Below, piece by piece: positions 34,190 to 46,229 of a stretch of DNA of 64,000 nt. Where the stretch lies: positions 29,400,001-29,464,000 of the forward strand of contig NC_090708.1 in the NCBI RefSeq assembly GCF_040954835.1, given 5' to 3'. Below the pieces are notes generated by a model. The model was not told the DNA's origin and searched no databases. It saw nothing but the letters and a program-made list of their open reading frames with translations. How positions within the stretch are numbered: position 1 is the first letter of the stretch; each line of letters starts with the position of its first letter. Made by a program: the position numbers and the translations under genes. The stretch comes from Lepisosteus oculatus. Its lineage: Eukaryota > Chordata > Actinopteri > Semionotiformes > Lepisosteidae.

Positions 34190-34600
34190 ACTGTTGAGGC
34201 TGATACTATGCCCTCTTTCAACAAAAGGCTGAATGAGATCCTAAGATCATCCTAAACCAGCTAGATGGGTTGTGTATAACCCTTCTTAACCTTACATCTA
34301 TTTTCTAACCACTTCTTCCAATTTAGGGTCACAGGGGAGTCAGTCTATCTCAGGACAGGTACACAAACACAAACCATCTCACATCTGGGGCCAATTGTCC
34401 CAGAAGCCAGTTAATCTACCAGTAGGTTTTCAAGCTGTGGGAGGAAACCAGAGCTCTTGGAGAAAATCCACATGAATATGGGGACAACATACAGACTCTA
34501 CACATGTAGCACTCAAGATCTTGGGTTGAACCCACTGCCCAAGCACTGGAAGGCAGGCGTACTAACCACTGCAGCATTGTTTCTGAACTTGTTTTCTTAT
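34190..34600 (-). mobile_element. L2-like LINE or SINE tail fragments
   Basis: Two familiar fish repeat phrases occur: the CCCTCTTTCAACAAAAGGCTGAATGAGATC block near 34210, and near 34320-34560 a GGGTCACAGGGG, CTGTGGGAGGAAACCAGAG, CACATGAATATGGGGACAACATAC series. These are typical of L2-type 3' ends and SINEs that borrow them. No coding part is left. Confidence 0.55.
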
Positions 34601-34609
34601 AAGTCATGA

Positions 34610-36480
34610 TTGTGATCACAATAAACTACAACTCTAACAGACTTGTTGAAGTCCACTTACTGTGCATTGATCTATGATTTATATATATAGATTAAAATGA
34701 ATATATTAAAGTTTGGAGCAATGTTTTTTTTCTAGCAATATAAAAGCCAAATAGATTTCATGCTTTTGTGTTTTATTTTTAATACTTGGTCTCATAGGGA
34801 ATCAAGAATCATTGTAGAAAAAACAAACAGTGCTTTATTTTAATGTTATGTACTGTATATACAACAACACAATACAGCTTCCAGCCCCATGATGCTAACT
34901 CTAATATTTGGCAAGCCAATGACAACAATTTTTACTCATATTGGTCTGCAAGAGGGCATGTCACTTTGTCCTGCAATAGCAAACACCTGCCAAAAGCAAA
35001 GCCAGTGATGCAATGATCAACTCTTTCACACAAAGTGCAGATAAATCAGTACCCTTAAGTCTCCCACTACTTTCCACAGAGTGATATTACACATATGTCA
35101 CACACAACCTGTTTACTGTATTTCAAAGCTGTTTGCACACAGCCATTTGCATGTCCTTCTTGAGACTGGTTGACATCCTCTTATTCCACTGAGACCCAGC
35201 ATACACAACATGTCCACATGTGGGTGTAGATCTTAGCTGCAGTGAGCTCACATACCGTAGGCTGCTCTGCCAGCATTTCAACATCTTTGAGGTTTCCGTT
35301 TACCATCTCTACTTTTTTTTATTTCATTCATAATCCCTTGGCACTGACACTGCTATTTCTGTCCAGTTTTACTTAATTAGAATACAATGACTAAGGTTCA
35401 CCAAGGTAGGTTGACATGTTAATCAAATAAATCACATTGTACAGTATAGTTATATTATGAAAATAAATGTAAACAGTATATCCTAAATATGGCAGTGAAC
35501 TTAATTTTGTACTATATGTCTTTATAAGTCACATCTCTAAATATAGGAAGTCAGATGGTTCAGTGCATCAGCCATTGTAAAATTCTAAAGCTTGCAATAA
35601 TTCTGTTTGTGCAAAATATATGCATATTAACTTCAGGTTTCAAATCACCAGATCATATCTCATACTTTTAAATCAAATCATATTTTTTCAGTGTTGTGCT
35701 TTAAAATGATAAAAATAACAATTTTATAATAAGCAAAATAATCAGACTTGCCTCATCCATTCTCCACAGTTTTATGAAAGTGAAGATGATGCCCAGAGTG
35801 TTTTATACTTTCAAATTAATTGTTCTTATTAAGAAATGCTGTTCAAAATAGAACAAAATGCACTATGTACAGTACTTTACTGTACTTCAAATCGCTGTCA
35901 AAGAAATTTCAGTTGAAACCTACTAGGATTTGTTTAACAGATTTCAACAAGAAAAAGTGAGCTTTAAAAAAATTGCTACCGATGTTTTAGATACAGCATA
36001 TATCAACAAGTATGTCTTCAATATACAATTTAAAGAATTTTAAGTTGGAAACTGTGTCAATGTGTGAGGTGCATAGAAATACATAGAGGTTAATCATATT
36101 TGGAAAGGTAGAAAGACAAATGTCAGTGGTCAGTATCACACCCAAAGAATGGAATTAATCTCAGTTTATTCCTTTACAAGTCATCACTTTAACCTCTGTA
36201 TAGATGCCTATACATGTTATACATGTATTGGTTTATATCTGCATGTAGAAAATCTTAGTATTAATGTACTGTAGCTTGTAATTTATGTTTAAACCATTTT
36301 AGAGAAAATGTAATTCTGAATTTAATGAATGGCTTTTCATCATATTACATCATAATTATGTTGTAACACACTTGCTAATAATATGTTCAGGTGTTGAGGT
36401 AAACACAATATTAACTCAGTCTTGCAGTGTGTTAGATTATGTTATTAATGTAAAAGTTAAAAGTAAAACTTTTTAATAAA
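34610..36480. other. Intergenic, nothing recognised
   Basis: AT-rich DNA downstream of gene B. Small open frames only, with no domain or splice context. A slightly GC-richer patch around 34880-35290 has no identifiable feature. Confidence 0.4.
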
Positions 36481-36487
36481 CTTTTAT

Positions 36488-36610
36488 TTACATTTCATGG
36501 TAAATGTATATAAAAGCCTGTCTGTCCATATCTTTTCTCTTCTTCTCTGTCTTAGGTTTACTGCCATTGAAATGTAAGGCAGCATAATTCAGCATGTTTG
36601 CATCCTCATT
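36488..36610 (-). CDS. NITR-like gene B, cytoplasmic tail exon with ITIM
   Basis: 123 nt after a TTTTTTTCAG acceptor, ending TAA 36490-36488. It encodes NEDANMLNYAALHF, holding the ITIM L-N-Y-A-A-L, then a lysine-rich tail (KPKTEKKRKD). It is shorter than the gene A tail and lacks the second tyrosine motif. Confidence 0.7.
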   Translation of the reverse strand, partial: NEDANMLNYAALHFNGSKPKTEKKRKDMDRQAFIYIYHEM

Positions 36611-36820
36611 CTGAAAAAAAGAATGAAACACTCTGTGACATTATGTGAATTAACAGAAAACTGGTGATGACATATACAGTATGCTAAACTAATTGTCAAA
36701 AAAGATACTCTTACAGTACAAAATAAAATATCTATATATATATTGTGCTAAATTATTTAGTAAAAAAAGGGAACTTAAATTCTTATTTATAAATTCATAA
36801 TTTATAAGTTGTCGTTTTAC

Positions 36821-36879
36821 CTTTGTGTTACTTGATCTTTCTCTCATGTGCTCATTGTGAGACAGGTCAGGCTGGTCAT
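36821..36879 (-). CDS. NITR-like gene B, cytoplasmic linker exon
   Basis: 59 nt, TGTAG acceptor, GTAAAA donor, encoding DDQPDLSHNEHMRERSSNTK when joined to one upstream base. It is the intact reference for the damaged linker exons of genes A and C. Confidence 0.65.
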
Positions 36880-37176
36880 CTACAGACAGAGACAAAATTT
36901 GAGATTGAGAGAAATTAGATTCTTTCTGTGGTGATGAGAAGATTAATAGTTAATCAATAACCATCCACTGAAAAATAAGTTTAAATAAAATACAGTAGTT
37001 CATTAATGATTCTCTTTATTGTTATTATTATTATTATTGTTACTATTGTTCTTACAACATTTCAATAAAAAGCATCTAACAAAGTAACAAGTAAGTTTTT
37101 AAGAAACAAAAATGATTACATTGAAACAAGTGGTTTATTTGAAGTCTCTTAGCTTTGAGAGAAACTAATTACAGTA

Positions 37177-40100
37177 CAGATGCAGCCATTCAAAATGCGC
37201 GGTAAAAACCCGCGGTACAGTAACCTACCCACAAGCCACCGCGGGGCACCGGAGGGCACCGCAGGGCAAGTGATTGGCTGGCCAAAATGACCGACAGGGG
37301 CACTCGTGGTGCATTGGTTGGTAGTGAAAAGATTTAATCATTTAATGTCTTTACTGTGCACATTTTAATCCGCTTAGTTTTGAATATTTATATGGATTTT
37401 ACCACTAAAGGGAAATTTTAGTAGCTGAGCATAAAAAGAAGAGGAGCATAACGCATCTGAAGGTCATAAACGATATTAATTTAGGAACATAAACATTACT
37501 GTATGTATGTAAACTGTACTGTGTATGGCTGGTCTTGGTAGTTTAAAGAAAAAATACACACCAGTCTTCCATTTCTCCCGAAACATTTTAAGCATGAAAG
37601 TTTTATGAAACGGTACCCAAATATGCGATTGCTGTATAGAATGAATTTTAATTAAAAAAATTATTTAACACGAACATTAAGCTGTTTACATCTTCCGCCT
37701 GAGAACAGTCACCCGTTGCTACCCAACGCAGAAACACAGCCACTAACTAGCAAAGAGAGGACATTAGCTACCCAATATGATAAAGAAATAAATGATTATT
37801 TTGTTTATTTCTTTTGCACATTTATTTGAACATTTCCATCGATTGTACAAGCACTTGGAAACTGTCCAATCGCTAGTTCATCAGGCATTTTCTTTTACGC
37901 TGCGGGCATTCTCCCGGTCTGTGTCTTCTAGGATATAATGCCAGTGCTTTTTTGTTAAATTTGTGTTTCCAATAACGCCACAGCAAACTCTTGTTTTTAT
38001 GTCCACTATAACAGATCTCCTTTGCTTTTAACTGAGCATTTAATAATTTCCTAAAATGAAAATGATTTACTTTATTTCCCTCACGGGATCAATAAAAGTA
38101 TCTATCATCTGTCTAAACTATGGGACAGAATTCTGGGGTCTCCCCATACCAGAGATTATGGTAGGGCTTCAGAATGGTGATTGGCTGACACCATCTGACA
38201 CCCCTCTGATTGGAAAAAAAGGACATGCTGGTTTGCTATACATACTGTACCAGGAAGAGGATTTCTTTCTATTCAAAACGTGTATTTTAAAAGTTTAAGA
38301 AGTAAAAACCTTACAGCGTACACAGATTTCTAAACTGATCAGGATCGTTTTCTTTGTCTTATGCATAATAATGTTCACCGCTCTGTCCAGCAAATTAATA
38401 ATAAACTTTATTTTATATAGCGTTTTAAACGAATAAGTAATTAGATTGCTCATAAACCTAATCACTTGCTTTTTCTTTTTATTTAGGCTCAGATTTCAAC
38501 TATAGATCGTATTATTAATAACCATAATAAAAACCAACCAACAAAAACAACCATATAAACATAATACCAACAAAAAACATAGATAACAACCACAATACAA
38601 AATCAAATAATCAAACCATTTTACTCTCGCAAAGTCCTCCAATTATCATAATCCCGCCCCTTATGCAAAACCAAACCTTCCTCCCAACCCGACCACCACT
38701 GCATCACACAGCTGCCAGGGCACCTCACCGTGTCAGGCCACCACTGCGTCACAAATATTTCAGCGCCATATATTTCATGGATATTATGGAATATAATGGA
38801 TGGATATCTTAGTTATGGATATCTTAAAATTAATATGGTTAATAATAGTAAACTGTAACATGCTGTAACAAGATCGGTTAAACTGCGAAGAAAATGCTTT
38901 CAGAGAAAATGTTTCAGGTGTGAAGAACATAGATCTCCAATGCAATTTAAACCAAACCTGTTCCCACACACCCTGCCCCCACTACCATTAGAATACCATT
39001 ATTCTACCATTAGAATATACACAAACATTTTAGCGTTTCATTCTGAGCAGAAGACCCTCACACCTGAAGAGTGCTGGCTGTGACGAATTAAACCGGTTTT
39101 ACAGGTTTCAATCACAGACCATGTGACATGGGACTCAGTATAGTAACACACAGCGCCACTGGATTTGATAATACCTAACCAAAATCCGCAATATGGAAAC
39201 AGAACCTGTGTAATTGTTGATAGATGATGTACTCGTAACATTTTTACAAGACGAACTACAACATTTAAAAAATGACTTGTATGTACTTGATATCTCTAAT
39301 CAATCCACGGGTTCCAGCACAAAACGAAACTAAAACGCATACCGTTTCGCACTTCTTATTAGTTGCTCAAAAGTAATTTGACCGTATCAAATGCATAATA
39401 TAAACCTAGAAACATATACGTGAGCAGTACTTAAGCACTGTAGTATCGGTTTTAAGACATACCTCTCAAATACTGTAAATCAAGTTAAAAATATCTCAAG
39501 CCCGATTCTGGTCGTAATTAAACCATGTTTCGTGTATGTTTTCTTTTTCATCTTGAAATAACTCAATTCTAAATACCTTTTTCACTGTTAACATCTTGCA
39601 GCAACTTTGCGACAAAATATACACTCTGACAGTTCATCCTGCTACCAACATTAAATAAAACAAATCTTAAGATTTCTATATTTATGTCTTTATTTAGTGG
39701 TTTCATTAGTGACAAAGGCTAAACTTTCTTGGGAAAATGTATTTTATGTGTTGCGGAAAAAACTGACTTGCTTTAACAAAATATGTTTACAAATCCTTTC
39801 ACCTGCCATTTTCGTAGTTAGAAATTATGGAACGCTCTGTTAAAAGCAAGGGAGTTTTTATGTCCGTTGCAGTTCTTTTTCAACATGAATATAATTATAT
39901 CGTTATTAATTTCTTGCGATACGCGATTCCATATTATATTCCCTTTTAATCAAATTCTAAAAGTATGCTTGTTGACTCCGGTATCACGTTAGTTAAAGAC
40001 TTCAAAGCTTACAATGTTTAGGGAGAAATGGAATACTGGTGTGTTTTTTTTTTCTTTAAAGTACCGAGACCAGCCATATACTGTATGTTTATGTTAAGAT

Positions 40101-41078
40101 TTCCCTTCAGTGGTAAAATTAGATATGAATATTCAATACTTAAACGGGCACAGTTAAGACATTAAATATACATATACATATTGTATACAGTACAGTTTGC
40201 ATACGGTAATATGTTTATGTTACGCGATTAAAAAATAAATAAATATAACTGAAAGGTCCAGCACCAGCTGGGTTCAAACACACAACCTGCCAGTTGGTAG
40301 TCACACACCTAGACCAGTAGGCTACAAGACAGCTCGCATGAACAGGTAGGCGAAACAGCCCTACACAGCCCTGCCGCAGTACACGGATATAATCATACCA
40401 TTATTAAATTCTTGAGATACGCGATTCCATATTATATTCCCTTTTAATCAAATTCTAAAAGTATGCTTGTTGACTCCGGTATCACGTTAGTTAAAGACTT
40501 CGAAGCTTACAATGTTTAGGGAGAAATTGAATACTGGTGTATATATTTTTCTTTTCATGATAGGTGTCGCATTTTAAATCATTTTCGTAGTTAGAAATTA
40601 TGAAACGCCCTGTTAAAAGCAAGGACGTTTTTATGCCCGTTGAAGTAAAACAAAATGCCTGACAAAGTATGGCTTGGACAGATTCCACGTGCTTGTACAA
40701 ATGTGCTAAAGAAATTATACTTTGAGTATACAGCTTGTCCAAAGTCATCCGTTATTAATACTATTAGTAATATCTTCAGTAAAGGCTTTGATGCATTAAT
40801 ATTTCTGATAAAGGTAGGTTGTGTACTTTTGTCCAACTGAGCAATCTTGCTTTCATAAAATATACCAACATTTTAATGACTGTTGATTAACATCCTGTAA
40901 TACACACTTCAAAATTAAAGGCTCAAATGCTGTACATGAGAGGTTAAGCTCCCCCTGGCGGTTTTACAAGGCGACGCCGGATAGTTAGTCACGTGACACA
41001 CGTGAACCGCGTGATACCCCGGTGGGCGTGTCGCGGTATGCCGCGAAATACCTCACCCATTTTGAATGGCTGCATCTG
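37177..41078. mobile_element. Long-armed Tc1/mariner-like element, non-autonomous copy
   Basis: 3902 bp starting CAGATGCAGCCATTCAAAATGCGCGG and ending in the reverse complement, CCCATTTTGAATGGCTGCATCTG, flanked by TA on both sides. Subterminal blocks (GACCGACAGGGGCACTCGTGG, GGCCATAAACGATATTAATT-like, CCAGCCATATACTGTATG) match the other copies on both arms. No transposase. A TTTATTTCCCTCACGGGATCAATAAAAG string near 38075 looks like a captured SINE or LINE tail. It lies in the TM-to-linker intron of NITR-like gene B. Confidence 0.8.
40262..40332 (-). repeat. tRNA-like module, type 2
   Basis: On the minus strand, TGTAGCCTACTGGTCTAGG resembles an A box, and GTGTGTTTGAACCCAGC, about 40 bases on, resembles a B box. 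The sister copy at 52942-53007 has the better B box, TGTTCAAATCC. No closed cloverleaf was drawn. Confidence 0.45.
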
Positions 41079-41219
41079 TACATTTATACTGAAGAACAAA
41101 TATTACAACCACATCCAAGTTCATAATCTCTGGAGAAATCAATTTTTCTGTTGAAGTGTATCTGAAGATTTCATCTAGGAATTTGTATTAAAAGCAAAAG
41201 TGAAGACTGACTGATCTTT

Positions 41220-41332
41220 TCTCTGTTTTTTTATCAAATGGCAAATCAGAAATACAATTACAGTCACAAACACAATACTTGTTGCCATCAAAACAATGGT
41301 GATGTACATATTTGTGGACTCATGAACAGATG
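41220..41332 (-). pseudogene. NITR-like gene B, transmembrane exon, donor lost
   Basis: Acceptor TTTTTCAG, stalk SVHESTN, then the helix MYITIVLMATSIVFVTVIVF and a KKQRK stop-transfer. Where genes A and C have a G|GT donor, this copy reads AAAAGATCAG, so splicing would fail. Read-through gives 12 extra residues to TAG 41177-41175. Confidence 0.65.
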
Positions 41333-41671
41333 CTGAAAAAAGGGTGTTGAAATAGGACATAAATAGATTAAGAAGTTTCAGTTAGCTTATATGAAAGTTA
41401 ATTCTGATTCAAATAAGGAGTATTCTAGTTTACGTATATTATATAATGCACTTCTGGTGTTTTGTTCTGATGGAAAAAAGCTAGACTTTATTTTGCCATA
41501 TAAATATCAAAATATTCAGTCAAGATTTATGCCATGATGGGAAAAATATATACAACTCACAATTAAGGTTAATAACTACAATTAAACATGTATCTACATA
41601 TTGTAATAATATGCACTTTCTAATGTTCAAAAATGTTAAAGTGATATTTAGTTTTTTATACAACAGCCTAC

Positions 41672-42032
41672 CTGTAATCTCTAGCGTTGTCCCATTTCCA
41701 AACAGGATCTCCCCACATGTGGCCACAGCACAGTAGTGTCCCAATAGTAGTCCCAGAATCAGAGTGCCTGATGTTCTTCTTAGGGAGATAATAGTCACAG
41801 CACTGTGTAGGAAGCTGAGCCTCAGAGCTTCTCTCACACTTATCACTCCTGTTTTCATGGGTGAAAATTATTCCTGGAAGGGATTCTTCTGAGCCATGCC
41901 TGAAACAATAAACATTTTGCTCTCCTGCACAGATCTCAGTGTGTATTGTACACTGCAGGGTCACATCATCTCCTGTCAGGACTAGAACTGATGCAGGCTT
42001 CTGCAAAACACTCCTATTCCTTGACTTTGATC
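41672..42032 (-). pseudogene. NITR-like gene B, second Ig exon (D2)
   Basis: 361 nt against 351 in genes A and C. The extra 10 bases come from a GGGAC-containing duplication (GGGACTACTATTGGGACACTACTG) that pushes the CAVATCGEILFGNGT strand into another frame. The upstream part keeps the Cys residues of TLQC, EICAGE, DKCER and CCDYYL; the core Trp is Cys. Confidence 0.75.
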
Positions 42033-42494
42033 CTAGATCCATGGAAATGACATACTTATGTTGTGTATAAGTTCTGAAGTTAGAAAATCAAAAACAGCAT
42101 TGCAATCACATGGCTGAACACTAAACCAAAAGACATTTTTAAGTGCAAATAACCTGATGAAAGACATTAGGCATTATACTGTGGGTTATTTAGAAAAGCT
42201 GTATCATGCATGAGAAGGAAAGTAAATCAGACTTGGCTTGATTATAAGATGTTGAAAAAAGAATTTAAAAAAATGTTGATAAAACTAAATAATAAAGAAT
42301 AGCCCAATAGAGTCACCTGTTCTTTTTTGACCTCATCAACAATTTTAGACTTTTAAAATTAAGTTAGATCTGAAATTGAATGAATAATTATTAACCGGGA
42401 CACTTTATATTAATGCTTTAGAACTTGTAAAAAAAATTAATGTTTTAAGATTAAAAGCTCCCCCAAAATACTGAGATGTGAACATGGACTTTAC

Positions 42495-42831
42495 CCCTTA
42501 GAATTAGCACAGTTCCATTCCCGAAAATCATGTGGTTGAAACTGAGTGCTTCACAGTAATATGTCCCAACATCAAGAGGTTCAGTTCTTGAAATAATGAG
42601 GCTACATTTGTTTTTTATCTTATTAATCTTGAAATGTGGATCATTCTCTAATTCCTCAAAGAGTCTGACATCATTTTAATTAGAAAAAGCAATAGCTATA
42701 TGGATAGGGGCTACTCCAAAGGGTTGCTTAAATCAGAAAAGTTAGTACAAAACATTCCAGTGTGACCAAATCTTCAAGTCTTGCTGTCTCTGAGAGATAC
42801 GGCTGGGTGATGACATTCTCAGACATTGCAT
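42495..42831 (-). pseudogene. NITR-like gene B, V-type Ig exon (D1)
   Basis: Acceptor CAG at 42834-42832 and donor GGGGTAAAG. Remnants ENVITQPYLSET, VTLECFV, FKQPFGVAPIHIAIA, CSLIISRTEPLDVGTYYCE and FGNGTVLILR are recognisable in two frames. There are stops at the core Trp position and at FSN*ND, plus one frameshift. Confidence 0.7.
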
Positions 42832-43059
42832 CTGTTGTAAAAACATATATGGCAATTACAAAGATCAATTTGGACAAAAAGATAGTTTGTTAAATAATCC
42901 TACTTTGCTTGATGTGTAAAAATACTGTATTGCAACATACAGATAATTGTTAATGACAATATTAGTAGTTATAAATTAACATTGTCTCCACTAACGGACT
43001 TTGAAGAGAAGCATTAGAGTCTTTTCTTCAGTCAATGAAATATTGAAATAAAGAGAATA

Positions 43060-43473
43060 ATATTTAGAATATTATCAGATCTTAATGTATGTTCGGACCA
43101 ATATAGAAAGCTCAAATGAAATAATCTAAAGCTCTAATGAAGTAGTTTTTAATCAATTGCATAATACGCCACCACCTAATACAGCAATATATATCAGATA
43201 AGAAATGTGTATTTCAGATAAGCAATGATTTGAAAGACTGGAATATAAAATATTGCGGTAATCTAGTAGAGGTGTAATTATTAGGATTAATTATTAATTA
43301 TTAGTTATTTAGGAGATTTCAAGTTTTATTTTCTAAATATGTTGTAAAGGGATTTTTTCACTCTAAATAGGAAATTCAATGATTTGTTTAAATGCTGGGG
43401 GGTTGTGTCTGCCACTGTGGGCATGTAAACAGGCACTTCCAATGCTCCAGACATGTTCTGATAAGCTGATGGG
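43060..43473. other. Upstream flank of gene B, nothing recognised
   Basis: AT-rich DNA between the gene B leader relic and a solo LTR. No promoter motif could be assigned. Confidence 0.35.
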
Positions 43474-44867
43474 TGTAGTGTGCTTTCACGAGGCACCAGT
43501 TCTTAAGGGTTTGGGCATTTACTGGGACAAATATTAATTGTAGCAGTAAATCACAAAATGATTCTTTTAATGGCTTTAGAATCCAACCATGCGATATAAC
43601 TCAAACAACACACACACACAGGTACTAATACACGAGGATACATTTATTAATAAATAGAATATGCATGTAAACCTAACAGATCTTATCATGAGGGTTATCA
43701 GAATACAAAAGATATATAGTCAGTCAGTTACAAAGAGTTACATATATCAAGAGGACATACGTTCGGTATATCATTCATTTAGACCGTTTAGTAAATGAAC
43801 TTGTTTACAACTTCTACATTAGATACTCAAAACAAGTACATAACTTAGGAATTAAATTGATATCAACTGGTTGGGATAACAATTGAATTCTTGAGCAGTA
43901 ATGCAGTGAAGTTGAATTCTCATTCAATCTCTGGGGATTCAGATCTCCTGTGGGCTCAAAGAAACAGTTGCAGGCTTCTAAGTTGTCCAATCTGCGCTCT
44001 CTGGCTCCATGCCAGGATGTGCTGTGCAGCTTGCGACGGTGCGTTGCTGATGCTCTGTGCTGCTCTCTGAAGACCAGCTAGTTAGTTTTGGCTGAAACTA
44101 GCAAAGTTTGTGCACAGGAAAAAAGATGACTGTGTGCCCCAGCAGGTCAGGAAGAGAACCGGTTCGTTCCTGATGAAGCGCTAGTTCTGAATAGTGATCA
44201 GCTGTCCACAGTTCCAACCTGTTCACGAGGCTTGCTGCTGATGCTAACCTCGGGTGGATCGTCTGGTTACTCTCTGGCAACCTCCGCTCTCGACTCTTAG
44301 AACAAAGGAAAGTTTTGGCACTCGGACACACTGGCCGTTCCGTGGTTGTCCGGGATGAGTCTCAGGATGGTCAAGAGGCGCGCTGCATGAATGTCCTGCC
44401 TTTGGGAGCCTTCTGCTCCTGTGCCATCCTGCCCTGGAATTCTCCTTTGAATTCCCTTTAGAATTGTCCGAAATAGTCTCTCAGGCCCTCTGAGTTGCCT
44501 GCTTTTACCTGGAGGAACTTCAGCTCGTTGATTGGCTGAAAGTTCCATGGGCATCAGAGTCCCACGTGGGTTACTCGGCCCTACCAGTCCCTGATTGGTT
44601 GATCAAGGTGAGATATGAGTCACTTACTCCTGACACTTAGGAATGCAGTCCAGATGTCCATCTGGCACTCCGTAGACAGATAGGTGCCAATGGATGATCA
44701 TTGATCATGATAGCCAGGCTTAGCTTAGTGCATCCCCATTTGGGAGCTGTCCCTTATCAAAGGAAACCTTAAATCAGCCTGCATGAATAGTTTCTCTGTG
44801 GCTGCACCACCGAGATGAAGAGAGAGATGGGGCCTCATTTGGGAAAGCACAGCAACACTTAATTCTG
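43474..44867 (-). mobile_element. Solo LTR, 5' end lost to a Penelope insertion
   Basis: Closely similar to 23638-25160 over its length, including AACAGATCTTATC, ACTGGTTGGGATAACAATTGAATTC and the CCACGTGGGTTACTCGG block. It stops at AATTCTG (44867), where Penelope-like sequence begins, so the last 30-odd bases up to the expected CTACA end are missing. Confidence 0.7.
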
Positions 44868-44954
44868 GTGGGTAGCTGCCTCAGCATGTGTAGGCTGCAA
44901 AGGAACAAGTAATAGGTTTATTCCATGCTGAAAAAAAGAAGAAAGAGAACACAA

Positions 44955-44980
44955 CGTTTCGGCCGTGGAGCCTTCTTCAG
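44955..44980 (-). ncRNA. Hammerhead-like core in the Penelope pLTR
   Basis: On the minus strand the string CTGAAGA, then GGC-loop-GCC, then GAAAC resembles the CUGANGA / stem II / GAAA core of hammerhead ribozymes, which Penelope-like elements are known to carry. One extra A precedes stem II, and I could not settle helices I and III or the cleavage site, so activity is uncertain. Confidence 0.35.
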
Positions 44981-45153
44981 GTGTGAGAGAGACAGGGCAG
45001 TAGGCAAAGGTAAAGTAGCGGGAGAACAAAGGTTGGGAGGGAGGAGGAGTGAGAGTCGGGAGCAGGGGACAGAAAGAGAGGCCAATCAAGAGGTGTGAAG
45101 TCAGAATGGGTGCAGAGAGGTGTGAAATGAAACTTCCAATGAATGGAGAAAAT

Positions 45154-45660
45154 TTAAAAGAACAGTAGTCTGTCGTTAAGAGAAGGGAGAATGTGTGATC
45201 CTAGCTGCAGAATAATTTTAGTTTCGGTGGTCTTTCTGATGTATGAGTTTGGAAAACCGTCTTTGAGAACACAGACAGAGAGATTAGAGTGGTCGTGGCC
45301 GTCAGAGGTGAAATGAGAAACAATGGGCTTGGAGAGATCTTTAATCTTCACAGCCCTGACGTGTTCTCTGAAGCGGTCTCCGAGTCTCCTTCCTGTTTCT
45401 CCAATGTAGATAGCTGGGCATTTAATGCAAGAGATACAGTAAATAAGGTTGCTGGAGGTACAAGATGCTGTCTGGGTGATCCGGAATTGTCCTGAGGGGC
45501 CTTGAATGAGTGTGGTGGTGGCTGTGTACTTGCAGGTGATACAGCAAGCTCTGTTGCAAGGGAAAGTGTCTGGTGTGGATGGTTGTTGAGGGCGGTCAAG
45601 GGAGCTGTGAACAAGGAGGTTCACATTGGAGAAAAGAGACAGAGAGATCAGTGTGATCAT
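45154..45660 (-). CDS. Penelope GIY-YIG endonuclease domain (truncated ORF)
   Basis: 168 codons. FPCNRACCITC is the cysteine-rich linker seen before the nuclease in Penelope-like elements. SNLIYCISCIKCPAIYIGET is the GIY-YIG core, followed by RRLGDRFREHV with the conserved Arg and Glu region, and VSHFTSDGHDHSNL. It ends LPSLNDRLLFF and a stop. The open frame has no stop or shift. The N-terminal reverse transcriptase is absent, so it cannot act alone. Confidence 0.75.
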   Translation of the reverse strand: MITLISLSLFSNVNLLVHSSLDRPQQPSTPDTFPCNRACCITCKYTATTTLIQGPSGQFRITQTASCTSSNLIYCISCIKCPAIYIGETGRRLGDRFREHVRAVKIKDLSKPIVSHFTSDGHDHSNLSVCVLKDGFPNSYIRKTTETKIILQLGSHILPSLNDRLLFF

Positions 45661-45694
45661 GGCTGTCTGAGGTTAAAAATAGAAACTATGGTGT

Positions 45695-45800
45695 AATTAA
45701 AAACTATTTCTCCAAGCCCATAGTTTCTCATTTAACCTCAGACGACCATTATCGCACTTATCTCTCTGTCTCTGTTCTCAAAGAAGGGTTTCAACTCCCA
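45695..45800 (+). mobile_element. Second Penelope fragment in opposite orientation
   Basis: The plus strand reads SKPIVSHLTSDDHYRTYLSVS and VLKEGF, the same nuclease segment as the minus-strand ORF next door, with several differences and a stop soon after. The junction contains an inverted repeat (GTCTGAGGTTAAAAATAGAAAC near 45666 against TTTCTCATTTAACCTCAGAC near 45724). Confidence 0.65.
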
Positions 45801-45809
45801 TAGCAGAAA

Positions 45810-46225
45810 GGCCCTCTTTCTCCCCTCTCCCAGCTTTTGATCTTCTGTGCTATTTTATCTTTGCTGTCTGCCCTGTCTTTCTAGAGACTAGAGCAAGCAC
45901 AGGGAAAATCCAAAGGCAAGGTTGAGACAAAGCGAAGCTAGGAATCCAGAGAGTGTAACACAAGGTAGGTTATACAAAGCTTGAAAACTCAACTGAAGCT
46001 CCAGGCAAAACTATATAACAGAGCCCCGGGCAAGGTCAAAACAGATTTTAAATGGGCTGATCCACTTGAGAAGAATGTAGTAGCAAATGGCACACAGGTG
46101 GAACAGGTTTCCAGTCTGTTTGTGTACCATGGCAACCGGCTGACTGACAGGTGAGTAGAACCATCATCAGTTACCATGGTAAGGCTAGCTTCCTTTGCAG
46201 TGCTCCAGTGGAAGAGAATATGGCA
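45810..46225. other. Unidentified repeat-like DNA
   Basis: A moderately GC-rich stretch between the Penelope pieces and the tail exon of gene C. No open frame with a domain and no terminal repeat recognised. Confidence 0.35.
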
Positions 46226-46229
46226 GTAA

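Larger units (their letters stand above)
36488..43036 (-). pseudogene. NITR-like gene B, heavily damaged
   Basis: Same exon plan as gene A: leader relic about 43036-42996, D1 42831-42495, D2 42032-41672, transmembrane 41332 to about 41220, linker 36879-36821, tail 36610-36488. D1 is 17 nt shorter than in gene A, shifts frame and has stops, including TGA in place of the core Trp. D2 carries a net 10-nt insertion that shifts frame before the second Cys, and Trp is replaced by Cys in VYCFRHGS. The donor after the transmembrane exon reads AT instead of GT. The leader ATG appears to be ATT. Linker and tail are intact, including the ITIM LNYAAL. A 3.9-kb transposon (37177-41078) fills the transmembrane-to-linker intron. 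Confidence 0.75.
44868..45690 (-). mobile_element. Penelope-like retroelement, 3' fragment
   Basis: Minus-strand fragment with the GIY-YIG endonuclease ORF (45660-45154) and a downstream pLTR-like stretch. That stretch contains CTGAAGAAGGCTCCACGGCC followed by GAAACG, a phrase characteristic of these elements. The reverse transcriptase domain is missing. It has replaced the end of a solo LTR on the left. Confidence 0.75.

Noticed and set aside
41175..41219. Short cytoplasmic tail of gene B ending at 41175 as a true isoform
   Set aside because: It arises from reading through a mutated splice donor; homologous exons in A and C splice here.
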